Of a DNA stretch of 64,000 nt, positions 53,382 to 62,128 are shown piece after piece. This stretch comes from Halopenitus persicus (lineage in GTDB: Archaea > Halobacteriota > Halobacteria > Halobacteriales > Haloferacaceae): the NCBI RefSeq assembly GCF_900107205.1, contig NZ_FNPC01000001.1, positions 155,213 to 219,212 of the forward strand, read 5' to 3'. The notes below the pieces were generated by a model, which saw only the letters and a program-made list of their open reading frames with translations, ran no database searches and had not been told where the DNA came from. The translations under genes and the position numbers were made by a program. Numbering within the stretch: the stretch's first letter is position 1; each line of letters starts with the position of its first letter.

Positions 53382-55043
53382 TCACGCCTCCCGTCGGAGT
53401 CGGTTCACGACGAACTCCCGCTCCAGCTCGCCGAGGAACTCGCCGAGCCGAGGCCCCTGCGTCTCGTCGAAGAAGAGCCGGTAGCCGGCCTCGAAGAAGT
53501 CGGCCACCGCGAGGCCGTGGTCGCGGGCCGTCTCGTACATCCGCTCCTGGATCGCCTCGCCGTCGTGGCCCTCGGCGACGAAGTCGGCCAGGTCGTCCAG
53601 CGCGGCCGCCGTGTCCTCGTCGACGGAGACGTCCGGCAGCTCCGTCTGGAGCCGATAGTTGTACTCGTTGTCCATCCGCTCGGCCCACCGGCGGGCGCGT
53701 TCGACGCGGTCGAGCGCGTCCTCGATCGCCCACTCCGGGGTATCGTCGTCGAAGTGTCCCTCGTCGCGGGCCAGCTGCTCGCGGAACGCCTCGTCCTCGA
53801 CCATCCCGAGCACGGCGGCGAAGGTGTACGGCAGCCGGACGCGCTCCTCGCGGACCTCCTCGACGAGGAACGGATAGGCGCGCTCGGCGACGGCGGTCAG
53901 GTCCGCGTCGTCGACCGCGCCGAAGTACGCGCGCTCGAACCGGTCGAACCGGTCGACGAGCTGGTCGAGCCGCTCCAGGTCGAGATCGCGGGCCTTCTTC
54001 GGCTCCAGCGCGAAGAAGTAACGGAGCACCTCGGGCTCGAGCAGCGCGAGGATCTCCGGGACGGTGACGATGTTCCCCGCCGAGGAGGAGAGCGCCTTCC
54101 CGTTGAGCGTGAACCACTCGTAGACCATCGGCACGGGCGGGTCGATCCCCAGGACGGTCTCGGCGATGTCGACGCCGGAGGGCCAGGAGCCCTCCGCGTG
54201 GTCCTTCCCGAACGGCTCGAAGTCGACCCCGAGCACGTCCCACTGGCCGGGCCACTCGAACCGCCAGGGGAGCTTCCCCTCCCGGAACGTCGCGGTCCCC
54301 GCGTGGCCGCAGCCCTCGATCGTCGAGTCGCCGGCCTCCATGTCGGTACAGACGTACTCGACCGTCTCGGCCTCGAGGTCGACCGCCGTCACGGTCTCGG
54401 TGACCTTCCCGCACTCCTCGCAGATGGGGTTGAAGGGAACGTATTCCTCGTCGACCTTGTCCTGATACGCGGCGAGCACCTCGCGGGCGGTCCCGGCGTT
54501 CTCGAGGACCGTCCGGACGACCGGGTCGAAGGTCCCGTCGGCGTACAGCTCCGTGTTCGAGACCATCTCGACCGGAATGCCGAGCCGGTCGGCGTCGGCG
54601 GCGAGCAGGGACGCGAAGTGGGCCGCGTACGAGTCGGCCTCGCCGAAGGGGTCGGGGATGTCCGTGTAGGGCTTGCCGAGGTTCCGCCCCAGTGCGCCCG
54701 CGTCGACCTCCCCGAGGCCGACGATCTCCCCGTCGGCGTTCGCGAGCTTTCGCGGCACCTTCCGGAGCGGGTCCCGGTCGTCGGAGGTGAACACCTGCCG
54801 GACCTCGTGGCCGCGCTCGCGGAGGACCTCGGCGACGAAGTAGCCGCGCATGATCTCGTTGAAGTTGCCGAGGTGGGCAACCCCGGACGGCGAGACGCCG
54901 CCCTTGATCACGATCGGCTCCGCGGGATCGCGCTCGAGGATCTCGTCGGCGACCGCGTCGGCCCAGAAGGCGTGATGCGTCTCCTCGCTCGAGGCGTCCG
55001 CGGAATTTCCCCGCGCATCGGCGTCCGCGTCGGGCTCCGCCAT
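53382..55043 (-). CDS. lysS: Lysyl-tRNA synthetase, class I
   Basis: 553 residues from the ATG at 55043. SPSGVAHLGNFNE is the HIGH-type motif and GKALSSSAGN the KMSKS-type motif of the archaeal class I enzyme. A CxxC zinc site (CEECGK) and further CGH residues sit in the insertion. A GTG at 55055 overlaps the pyrH stop and could be the coupled start, adding MSDS. Acidic N-terminal extension. Ligates Lys to tRNA-Lys. Confidence 0.95.
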   Translation of the reverse strand: MAEPDADADARGNSADASSEETHHAFWADAVADEILERDPAEPIVIKGGVSPSGVAHLGNFNEIMRGYFVAEVLRERGHEVRQVFTSDDRDPLRKVPRKLANADGEIVGLGEVDAGALGRNLGKPYTDIPDPFGEADSYAAHFASLLAADADRLGIPVEMVSNTELYADGTFDPVVRTVLENAGTAREVLAAYQDKVDEEYVPFNPICEECGKVTETVTAVDLEAETVEYVCTDMEAGDSTIEGCGHAGTATFREGKLPWRFEWPGQWDVLGVDFEPFGKDHAEGSWPSGVDIAETVLGIDPPVPMVYEWFTLNGKALSSSAGNIVTVPEILALLEPEVLRYFFALEPKKARDLDLERLDQLVDRFDRFERAYFGAVDDADLTAVAERAYPFLVEEVREERVRLPYTFAAVLGMVEDEAFREQLARDEGHFDDDTPEWAIEDALDRVERARRWAERMDNEYNYRLQTELPDVSVDEDTAAALDDLADFVAEGHDGEAIQERMYETARDHGLAVADFFEAGYRLFFDETQGPRLGEFLGELEREFVVNRLRREA

Positions 55044-55047
55044 CGAG

Positions 55048-55761
55048 TCACTCACCCCACTGCGCCGGCTCCGCACACGCCTCGGGGACGACGTCGGTCC
55101 CGTCGTGGTCGCCCTCGAGCACCGCGTCGACGAGGGCTGACGGGTTCGTCCCGTCGAGGACGATGGAGCGGAGGTTCCCCCTGTCGATGATCTTCGCCGC
55201 GAGGAGGTCGACCGGCGCCGAGGCACCGGCGTCCCTGCTCATCGGCAGCACGATGTCGACGAGCTCGGCGGGGGAGAGCCGGCCGTACTGTTTCGCGTCC
55301 GCGTCGACGTTCGGGTCCGCATCGTAGACCCCGTTGGCGCTGGTGGCATAGACGAGCAGGTCGGCGTCGACCGCCTCGGCGAACGCGGCGGCGACCGCAT
55401 CGGTCGTCTGGCCGGGCATCACGCCGCCCATCACGGACACCTCGCCGCGCCGGAGGGCCTCGGCCGCGCCGTCGTAGTCCTCGGCGGGCGAGAGCGTCGC
55501 GCGCTGTCCGAGCGCCGCGATGAGGAGACGGGCGTTGAGTCGCGTGACGCCGATCCCGAGCTGGTCGAGCTGGACCTCGTTGGCGCCCAGCTCCCGGGCC
55601 GTCCCGATGTACTCCCGCGCCACGCCGCCGCCTCCGACCACGATCCCGACGGTGCATCCGGCCTCCGACAGCTCCTCGATAGCCTCGGCGTGTGCCGTCA
55701 CGCGGTCCGGATCGAGATCCGGCGCGAGGACGCTTCCGCCGATGGAGATGACGACGTTCAT
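55048..55761 (-). CDS. pyrH: UMP kinase
   Basis: 237 residues, archaeal type. VVISIGGSVLAPDLD and VGIVVGGGGVAREYIGTARELGANE mark the amino-acid-kinase fold; DLLVYATSANGVYDADPNVD and AAKIIDRGNLRSIVLDGTNP match PyrH. Phosphorylates UMP to UDP. The box CTTAAGG about 27 nt upstream drives pyrH-lysS-zinc ribbon. The stop codon overlaps the possible lysS GTG start. Confidence 0.95.
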   Translation of the reverse strand: MNVVISIGGSVLAPDLDPDRVTAHAEAIEELSEAGCTVGIVVGGGGVAREYIGTARELGANEVQLDQLGIGVTRLNARLLIAALGQRATLSPAEDYDGAAEALRRGEVSVMGGVMPGQTTDAVAAAFAEAVDADLLVYATSANGVYDADPNVDADAKQYGRLSPAELVDIVLPMSRDAGASAPVDLLAAKIIDRGNLRSIVLDGTNPSALVDAVLEGDHDGTDVVPEACAEPAQWGE

Positions 55762-55884
55762 TGACTCCGGGTAACCCTGTCGCGCTCTTAAGGATTATCA
55801 AGCGGAAACGAGCCGCTGCGGCAGGGTTGCGTGACGATGCCGGACGTCCCGTTCCGGACGGGTGAGCACGGTCGGAACGGTCCC

Positions 55885-56919
55885 TCAGTTCCGGCGGATC
55901 ACCCACAGCGTCGCAACTCCGCCGACGGCGACCACGAGCCAGTAACTCACGAGCCGATAAATGGTCGTCACGGCGAGCGCGTCGGCGGTCGCAAGCGCCG
56001 TCAGCGCCGTCAGCAGCGCGACCAGCGTCCCCTCGATCGCGGCCAGTCCGCCGGGCAGCGGCGTCGATCCCGCGATGACGCTCACGGGAACGAGGAAACA
56101 GACGAGCAGCAGCGGAATCGGCGTCCCGATCGACAGGCCGGCGAAGTACAGCGGGAGCGCGAACAGGATCCAGCCGGCGTAGCCGTAGCCGACGGCGACG
56201 ACCAGCGCGCGCGGCGATCCGGCGATGAGCTCGATCGACCCGTAGAGCCGGTCGATCCGGCCCCGGACCGAGTCGGTCGAGACCCGGTCGGTTCGACGCG
56301 CGACCGGCGCAACCGCCGTGAGGACGCCCTCTCGAACCCGACCGCGAAACCGCCAGATGACGGCAGCAACGATCGGGAGCCCGACCGCGAGCGCCATCAG
56401 CACGACCGCGAGCGGCCGGACCGCGCCGGGAAGTCGGGCGGTGGTCGCGAGGAGGTATCCCAGCCCGACGCCGCCGACCGTGAAGAAGGGAAGCAGGCGG
56501 ATCAGGTCGCTGGTGACGACGCTGGCGAGGCTCTGTTCGTAGGTCGCCGCGGTGTCCCGCGCCAGCACGTACGCGATGAACGGCTCCCCGCCGGCCTGAC
56601 CCATCGGCGTCACGTAGTTCGCGAACGTCGCCGACAGGAACGTCACCACGAGCCTTCGATAGGGCACGTCGATCCCGATGGTCCGGAGGACGACGTGCCA
56701 CGTCTTCCCCCACACGATCAGGCAGGCGAGCGACGAGAGCCCGCCGGCGAGTATCCAGGTCGTCTCGGCCGCCCGGAGCCGGTCGATCGTCCGCTCCCAC
56801 CCGACGACCACGCCGAGCAGGTACACCAGCAGGAGCGCGACGGCGAATCCCGCGACCGTCTTCGCCGCCGTCGATCGGTCGACCCAGCCGGCGCCGACCG
56901 CTCGGTCGTCTCGGGACAC
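55885..56919 (-). CDS. Flippase-like (LPG synthase TM/UPF0104) membrane protein
   Basis: 344 residues, eight or nine membrane helices. LATFANYVTPMGQAGGEPFIAYVLAR and STPLPGGLAAIEGTLVALLTAL are signatures of the lysylphosphatidylglycerol-synthase-TM/YbhN/AglD-like family, many of which handle polyprenyl-linked glycans or lipids. A TTTATAAAT box is centred about 27 nt upstream. Between this gene and the glycosyltransferase gene is the 25-bp array. Confidence 0.88.
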   Translation of the reverse strand: MSRDDRAVGAGWVDRSTAAKTVAGFAVALLLVYLLGVVVGWERTIDRLRAAETTWILAGGLSSLACLIVWGKTWHVVLRTIGIDVPYRRLVVTFLSATFANYVTPMGQAGGEPFIAYVLARDTAATYEQSLASVVTSDLIRLLPFFTVGGVGLGYLLATTARLPGAVRPLAVVLMALAVGLPIVAAVIWRFRGRVREGVLTAVAPVARRTDRVSTDSVRGRIDRLYGSIELIAGSPRALVVAVGYGYAGWILFALPLYFAGLSIGTPIPLLLVCFLVPVSVIAGSTPLPGGLAAIEGTLVALLTALTALATADALAVTTIYRLVSYWLVVAVGGVATLWVIRRN

Positions 56920-56975
56920 GGGTGTCCGCTCCGAGGGGAGACGGATTTATAAATGACCCCGTCCGTGGTCGCTTC

Positions 56976-57050
56976 GACGTCGGCCGGTCGCGGTCGTTTC
57001 GACGTCGGCCGGTCGCGGTCGTTTCGACGTCGGCCGGTCGCGGTCGCTTC
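56976..57050. repeat. Tandem array: three copies of a 25-bp unit
   Basis: Copies start at 56976, 57001 and 57026, beginning GACGTCGGCCGGTCGCGG; the third differs by one base near its end. A 9-nt partial copy precedes the first. The array lies upstream of the flippase promoter and downstream of the glycosyltransferase stop, on the path of transcription of neither coding region. Confidence 0.9.
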
Positions 57051-57064
57051 GAGGCCGCCGACGC

Positions 57065-58357
57065 CTACGCCCCCGTCTTCGTCACCTGGTACCACTCCCC
57101 GTCCCAGGTGAGGACGTACTCGAGGACGGCCTTCACCGTGAGCACGCCGTGTCCGAGGAAGACGAGCGGCGCGAGCGCGAGCGTCCAGGACGGACCGCCG
57201 ACCCGGCCGTCTCGGAGGTCACGCAGCCAGACGCCGCCGATCATCGTGAAGACGGCGGCGAAGGGGATGACCACCGAGCTGGGGTCGACGACCATGAGGA
57301 GCAGGACGTGGGCGGTGAGCACGAGCAGGGCGCCGCCGGCCAGCACGGCGCCGATCGCGCGCCCGACGGTCACGAGGTCCGTGAGGCTCGGGCGGCCGGC
57401 CAGCGCCTCGCGGATCCGAAGGTGGGAGACCTGCACGTGGCCGATCCGCCAGCGCTTCCGTTGCCCCCAGAGGTCGCCGAGCGTGTGGGGAGCCTCCATT
57501 GAACTCGTACAGCGGCGGTTCTGCGCCACCGTCAGGTTCGCCTGGTAACACTGGTGGGAGAAGTAGAGGTCCTCGGTCAACACGTCGGCGTAGCCGCCGA
57601 CGGCCTCGAGCGCCTCGCGGGTGAACCCCGTTGCGGAGCTCTGACAGTGGGTGAACCCGACCACGTCGCCGATCAGGTAGCCGGCCTGAACGACCACGCG
57701 TTCGCAGTAGGCAAGCGTCTCGACGGGACCGCTCGGTCGGGGAACGCGCCGTCCCTGGAACACGTCCGTTTCGCCGAGCAGCTCGCCCATCGCCGTCGAA
57801 ACGAACGTCGGCGATGCGCGCTCGTCGGCGTCGAAGACGACGAAGTGGTCGGCCGGGCTCCACTCGACCGCGTTGTTGATCGCGGTGGCCTTCGATCCGG
57901 GGGCGTCGTTGACCAGGTACTCGACCGGCTCGTAGATGTCGGCGAGTTCCGCGGCCCGCTCGCGCGTCGGCTCGTCGTCCGGCTCGACGGCGATCACGAT
58001 CCGGAGGGGATCGTAGTCGTTCTCGAGCAGGCTCGTCACGCTCGCGTCGACCACGTCGGCGTCACGGTACGCGGGAACGATCGCCTGAACGAGCGGCCCG
58101 GATCGAACCCGTTCGTCGGTCGCGTCGTCGCGCCGGACGTCGCGGGCCAGCAGGAGGCCGATCGCGGCGATCACGACGCTGAAGGCGCCGACCGAGAGGA
58201 CGCCCTGGAGGAACTGGATCCGGAGGAAAAGCGGCGCGATCACGACCGTCCAGACGTCGAGGCTCGTGAGGAACCCCGCCACGAGCAGGCCGAGGATCCC
58301 GAGCAGCGTGCCCGCTCGCTCCATGACGTGCCGGCTCACCCGATTCACCCGATTCAT
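57065..58357 (-). CDS. Membrane glycosyltransferase family 2
   Basis: 430 residues. Two N-terminal membrane helices, a GT2 catalytic domain (AIVPAYRDADVVDASVTSLLENDYDPLRIVIAVEPDD, the DxD-like VVFDADERASPTF) and QRKRWRIGH, the QxxRW-type motif of processive GT2 enzymes, then three or four C-terminal helices. Likely transfers sugars to a lipid or polymer at the membrane. A GTATTTAAAC box about 27 nt upstream of the ATG. Divergent from the sulfatase-like gene. Confidence 0.9.
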   Translation of the reverse strand: MNRVNRVSRHVMERAGTLLGILGLLVAGFLTSLDVWTVVIAPLFLRIQFLQGVLSVGAFSVVIAAIGLLLARDVRRDDATDERVRSGPLVQAIVPAYRDADVVDASVTSLLENDYDPLRIVIAVEPDDEPTRERAAELADIYEPVEYLVNDAPGSKATAINNAVEWSPADHFVVFDADERASPTFVSTAMGELLGETDVFQGRRVPRPSGPVETLAYCERVVVQAGYLIGDVVGFTHCQSSATGFTREALEAVGGYADVLTEDLYFSHQCYQANLTVAQNRRCTSSMEAPHTLGDLWGQRKRWRIGHVQVSHLRIREALAGRPSLTDLVTVGRAIGAVLAGGALLVLTAHVLLLMVVDPSSVVIPFAAVFTMIGGVWLRDLRDGRVGGPSWTLALAPLVFLGHGVLTVKAVLEYVLTWDGEWYQVTKTGA

Positions 58358-58479
58358 CGTCGGAATATGGGGCCGTTTTAGTATTTAAACCTGCGGCTCG
58401 CTCCCTTCCAGCGTTTCCGTCACCATCGAACGCTTCGTGATCGATACATAATTGCACACGCCGGCTCAATGACCGGGAA

Positions 58480-59433
58480 GTGACGCTCCGCGACTGGGTC
58501 CGCGTTTCGGCGCGCAAGGTCCGCCACAAGGGTCTCGAGGGGCTCTCGGACGTCCTGTACGACCTGTACACCGGTCTCTGGTGGCTCGCGTGGCCGATCC
58601 CGCGGGGGACGAACGTCTACGAGCGGGAATGGGACGTTCTCGTCATCCTCGACGCCTGCCGGGTCGACCTCCTCCGGTCGGTCGCCGACGAGTACGACTT
58701 CCTCGGCGAGATCGAGCGGATGGAGTCGGTCGGCAGCATGTCAAAGGAGTGGATGGCGAAGACGTTCACCGACGAGTACGCCGACGAGGTCGCGAACACG
58801 GCCTACCTCACGAGCAACGTCTTCTCCGACCGGATCCTCTCGGCCGACCGGTTCGAGACCCTCGAGGAGGTCTGGCGGGAGGACTGGGACGAGGACGCCG
58901 ACACCGTCCTGCCGCGGTCGATGACCGACCGGGCCATCCGGATCGCCCGCGAGGACGACCCCGATCGTCTGATCGTTCATTACGTCCAGCCGCACCATCC
59001 GTTCCTCGATCTCGACGAGCGCTACGACGCCGACCCCTTCGGCCCGGCGCTGTCGGACACGGCGGTCGACGCGCTCCGCAAGGGTCGGATCGACTTCGAG
59101 ACGTTCTGGGACGCCTATCAGGACAACCTGCGAAACGCGCTCGACGACGTCGAGATCCTCCTGTCGAACGTCGACGCCGACACGGTCGCGATCACGGCCG
59201 ACCACGGCGACGCGCTCGGGGAATGGGGGATCTACGACCACCCGGTCGGCTGTCTTCATCCCGCCGTGCGGACGGTCCCGTGGACGACCACGACCGCCAC
59301 CGATCAGGGGACCCACGACCCGGCCGAGAGCGGGAAAGCCGAGACGGGAGACGAGGACGGTGAGGGAGACGAGGACGGTGAGGGCGACGAGGCGGTCCAG
59401 GACCGACTGCAGGCGCTCGGCTACGTCGGCTGA
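58480..59433 (+). CDS. Sulfatase-like / alkaline phosphatase superfamily protein
   Basis: 317 residues, GTG start. WDVLVILDACRVDLLRSVADEYDFLGEIE gives the first metal-binding Asp and conserved Arg of the superfamily; HYVQPHHPFLDLD and ITADHGDALGEWGIYDHPVGCLHPAVRTVPW give the later metal-binding Asp-His and His residues. No signal peptide. A CATAATTG box lies about 27 nt upstream. The acidic run EDGEGDEDGEGDE near the end is low-complexity. The companion glycosyltransferase and flippase suggest a role in cell-surface glycan transfer or phosphoglycan work. Confidence 0.87.
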   Translation: MTLRDWVRVSARKVRHKGLEGLSDVLYDLYTGLWWLAWPIPRGTNVYEREWDVLVILDACRVDLLRSVADEYDFLGEIERMESVGSMSKEWMAKTFTDEYADEVANTAYLTSNVFSDRILSADRFETLEEVWREDWDEDADTVLPRSMTDRAIRIAREDDPDRLIVHYVQPHHPFLDLDERYDADPFGPALSDTAVDALRKGRIDFETFWDAYQDNLRNALDDVEILLSNVDADTVAITADHGDALGEWGIYDHPVGCLHPAVRTVPWTTTTATDQGTHDPAESGKAETGDEDGEGDEDGEGDEAVQDRLQALGYVG

Positions 59434-59531
59434 GCCGGAGTCGTAGGACCGGAGAGCCGGGTTCGCCGACGGACTCCGTCGGGGTCGCACGACGGGAAAA
59501 CCCTAAACCCGTGGATCGCTCCGGTTCGGGT

Positions 59532-60335
59532 ATGCAACCGATCGCCGTTCTCGGCTCCGGGGCCGACTCGCTGGCGACGCGACTGACCGACCGGATCGAG
59601 GGTCGAGTCGTCCGGATCGACCGCGTCACCGATACCGACCTCGGACCGACGGAGACGACCGCTGACGCCGCGGTTCGATTCACCGCCGGGGGTGATTGGA
59701 ACGCCCGCGGCGCCGACGCGGACGCCGATCTCACGACCCTCCTGGACCGGTTTGCTCCGGCATACGACTACGCCGTGATCACGGGCGAGACGCGGCTCCG
59801 GGTGCCCACGGTCCTCGTCGGCGACGACCGGGATGCGGAGGACGTCCCGGGCGACGTGATCGCGACCGTTCCGGAACCGTCCGCGATCGACGTCGCGGAG
59901 TTGCTCGCGGCGCTCGAGGGGGCGGAACCGTGGATCACGCTGGAGGAGCTGATCGATCGCGCGAAGGCCGACCCGCTGGCGGAGCGGTCGGGGGCCATCG
60001 CGTCGTTCACGGGGCGGGTTCGGGCCAAGGACGCGCCGGACGACGACCGGACGAGCCAGCTGGCCTTCGAGGCCTACGAGGGCGTCGCCGCCGACCGGAT
60101 GGACGCGATCGCGGCCGAGCTCGAGGAGCGGGACGGGGTGTTCCGGGTCCTGTTGCACCACCGGACCGGGGTGATCCCGGACGGGGAGGACATCGTCTTC
60201 GTCGTCGTTCTCGCGGGCCACCGCGAGGAGGCGTTCCGCACCGTCGCCGACGGCATCGACCGGCTGAAGGAGGAGGTTCCGATATTCAAAAAGGAGACCA
60301 CCGAGAGCGAGCAGTTCTGGGTCCACCAGCGGTAG
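59532..60335 (+). CDS. moaE: Molybdopterin synthase MoaE with MobB-like N-terminal domain
   Basis: 267 residues. The C-terminal half is MoaE: AIASFTGRVRAKD, QLAFEAYEGVAADRM, HHRTGVIPDGEDIVFVVVLAGHREEAF and IFKKETTESEQFWVH with the catalytic Lys pair. It sulfurates precursor Z using a SAMP/MoaD-like thiocarboxylate. The N-terminal 125 residues resemble MobB in layout (AVLGSGADSLATRLTDRIEG, DYAVITGETRLRVPTVLVGD) but the P-loop is degenerate, so GTP binding is doubtful. Box CCCTAAACCC about 27 nt upstream. Confidence 0.9.
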   Translation: MQPIAVLGSGADSLATRLTDRIEGRVVRIDRVTDTDLGPTETTADAAVRFTAGGDWNARGADADADLTTLLDRFAPAYDYAVITGETRLRVPTVLVGDDRDAEDVPGDVIATVPEPSAIDVAELLAALEGAEPWITLEELIDRAKADPLAERSGAIASFTGRVRAKDAPDDDRTSQLAFEAYEGVAADRMDAIAAELEERDGVFRVLLHHRTGVIPDGEDIVFVVVLAGHREEAFRTVADGIDRLKEEVPIFKKETTESEQFWVHQR

Positions 60336-60400
60336 CCGTCCCGCGGCGCGCCGGCGGGTTAGTAACTACTTTACCTGCTGGGGACTGACGCACGAACGGT

Positions 60401-60826
60401 ATGAGTCAGTCGCACAATCGGGGCCTCATCGAGGACTTCGGCCGCTGGCGGGAGTTCCGCGCGGGGATGTGGGCCTGGATCTTCCACAAGTTCACCGGCT
60501 GGGTGCTTGTGGGCTATCTGTTCACCCACATCGCCGTGTTGAGCACCGCGATCCCGGCGTCCGGCCAGGAGGCCGCAGTTCTGCAGGCGGGCGACGACGT
60601 CTACACCCAGACGATCGTCACCCTCGAGGAGCTGCTGCTCGTCCGGATCCTCGAGGTCGGGCTTCTCGCGGTGGCCGTGTTCCACATCCTCAACGGAACC
60701 CGGCTGCTGTTCATCGACCTCGGCGTCGGACTGGAATCGCAGGACAAGAGCTTCTACGCGTCGCTGATCCTGACGGGACTCATCACGGTCGCGTCGGTCC
60801 CGACGTTCCTCGCGGGGGCGTTCTGA
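60401..60826 (+). CDS. sdhC: Succinate dehydrogenase cytochrome b subunit SdhC
   Basis: 141 residues with three membrane helices. [22 protein letters not shown] contains the typical RxxG/H-region; [18 protein letters not shown] carries the heme-ligand His. First gene of the sdhCDBA operon encoding complex II. Box in CTTTACC about 25-30 nt upstream. Confidence 0.92.
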   Translation: MSQSHNRGLIEDFGRWREFRAGMWAWIFHKFTGWVLVGYLFTHIAVLSTAIPASGQEAAVLQAGDDVYTQTIVTLEELLLVRILEVGLLAVAVFHILNGTRLLFIDLGVGLESQDKSFYASLILTGLITVASVPTFLAGAF

Positions 60827-60827
60827 G

Positions 60828-61199
60828 ATGGCGGAACGCTACTCCTCGTTCACCCCCGGCGGAACGATGTGGCTGCTCCAGCGGATCACGGCCGCCTTCC
60901 TCATCGTCGTGTTGGCGTTCCACTTCTTCCTCCTCCACTTCGTCAACCACGCCGACGAGGTGTCGTTCATCGTGAGCCAGGCACGGATGGAGACGCTGAG
61001 CTACTACTCGCTGATGATCCTGTTCCTGCTGACGGCGACGTTCCACGGCGTCAACGGGGTCTACAACGCGTTGATCAATCAGGGACTGACCGGCCGAAAG
61101 AAGCAGGCCGTCAAGGCGACGCTGATCGTCGCGAGCGTCGTCCTGATCGTGCAGGGCGTCCGCACCGCGAACGCCTGGGCCGGAGGCGTCCCCCTGTGA
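60828..61199 (+). CDS. sdhD: Succinate dehydrogenase membrane anchor SdhD
   Basis: 123 residues, three membrane helices. WLLQRITAAFLIVVLAFHFFLLHFV and ATFHGVNGVYNAL contain conserved His residues of the anchor. Begins one base after the sdhC stop codon; followed by sdhB 10 nt on. Confidence 0.92.
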   Translation: MAERYSSFTPGGTMWLLQRITAAFLIVVLAFHFFLLHFVNHADEVSFIVSQARMETLSYYSLMILFLLTATFHGVNGVYNALINQGLTGRKKQAVKATLIVASVVLIVQGVRTANAWAGGVPL

Positions 61200-61209
61200 G
61201 GTACCGAGC

Positions 61210-62100
61210 ATGAGCACGCAAGTCCCACAACAGACCGACGAGACGGACGCGGAGAGCGAACCGGACGCCGAGGAGGAGCCATCGAAGGGCGACCTCCGAC
61301 GCGAGAAGAAGGCGAAGCGCGCCGCCGAGCGCGAACGCGAGGCCGAGGCGGCGGCCGAGTCGGCCGCCGGCGAGAACACGCGGGAGCTGAAGGTGTTCCG
61401 CTTCGACCCCGAGGTCGAGGGGAAACAGGAGCCGCGGTTCGACGAGTTCCACGTTCCCTTCGAGAAGGGGATGACGGTTCTCGACGCGCTCATCTACGCG
61501 CGTGACACCTACGACTCCTCGTTGACCTTCCGGCACTCCTGCCGGCAGGCCGTCTGCGGTTCCGACGCGATGTTCGTGAACGGGCAACAGCGGCTGGCGT
61601 GTAAGACCCAGCTGTCCGACCTGTCGGAGCCGGTCCGGATCGAGCCGCTGCCCCACGCCGACGTCCGGAAGGACCTCGTCGTCGATATGCAGCACTTCTA
61701 CGACCAGATGGACGCCGTCGAGCCGTTCTTCGACGCCGACGAGCTGCCCGAGGACGAACTCGAGGAGCAGCGACAGAGCCGGGCGAACCGCGAGAAGGTG
61801 AAGATGTCCACGCGGTGCATCTGGTGTGGCGCCTGTATGTCCTCGTGTAACATCGCCGCCGGCGACAACCAGTATCTCGGTCCCGCGGCGCTCAACAAGG
61901 CGTACCGGTTCGCGATGGACGAGCGGGAGGGCGAGTCACGAAAGCAGGAGCGGCTCGAGATCATCGAACAGGAACACGGCGTCTGGCGGTGTCAGACCCA
62001 GTTCTCCTGTACCGAGGTCTGTCCGAAGGACATCCCGCTCACCGAACACATCCAGGAACTGAAACGGGAAGCGGTCAAGAACAACCTGAAGTTCTGGTAA
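61210..62100 (+). CDS. sdhB: Succinate dehydrogenase iron-sulfur subunit SdhB
   Basis: 296 residues. An acidic/basic charged N-terminal extension of about 55 residues precedes the fold. SCRQAVCGSDAMFVNGQQRLAC binds the 2Fe-2S cluster; CIWCGACMSSCN and CTEVCPKDIPLTEHIQELKR bind the 4Fe-4S and 3Fe-4S clusters. Passes electrons from SdhA to quinone. Confidence 0.96.
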   Translation: MSTQVPQQTDETDAESEPDAEEEPSKGDLRREKKAKRAAEREREAEAAAESAAGENTRELKVFRFDPEVEGKQEPRFDEFHVPFEKGMTVLDALIYARDTYDSSLTFRHSCRQAVCGSDAMFVNGQQRLACKTQLSDLSEPVRIEPLPHADVRKDLVVDMQHFYDQMDAVEPFFDADELPEDELEEQRQSRANREKVKMSTRCIWCGACMSSCNIAAGDNQYLGPAALNKAYRFAMDEREGESRKQERLEIIEQEHGVWRCQTQFSCTEVCPKDIPLTEHIQELKREAVKNNLKFW

Positions 62101-62128
62101 CGCACCCGGCTTCGAACACACCACAACA

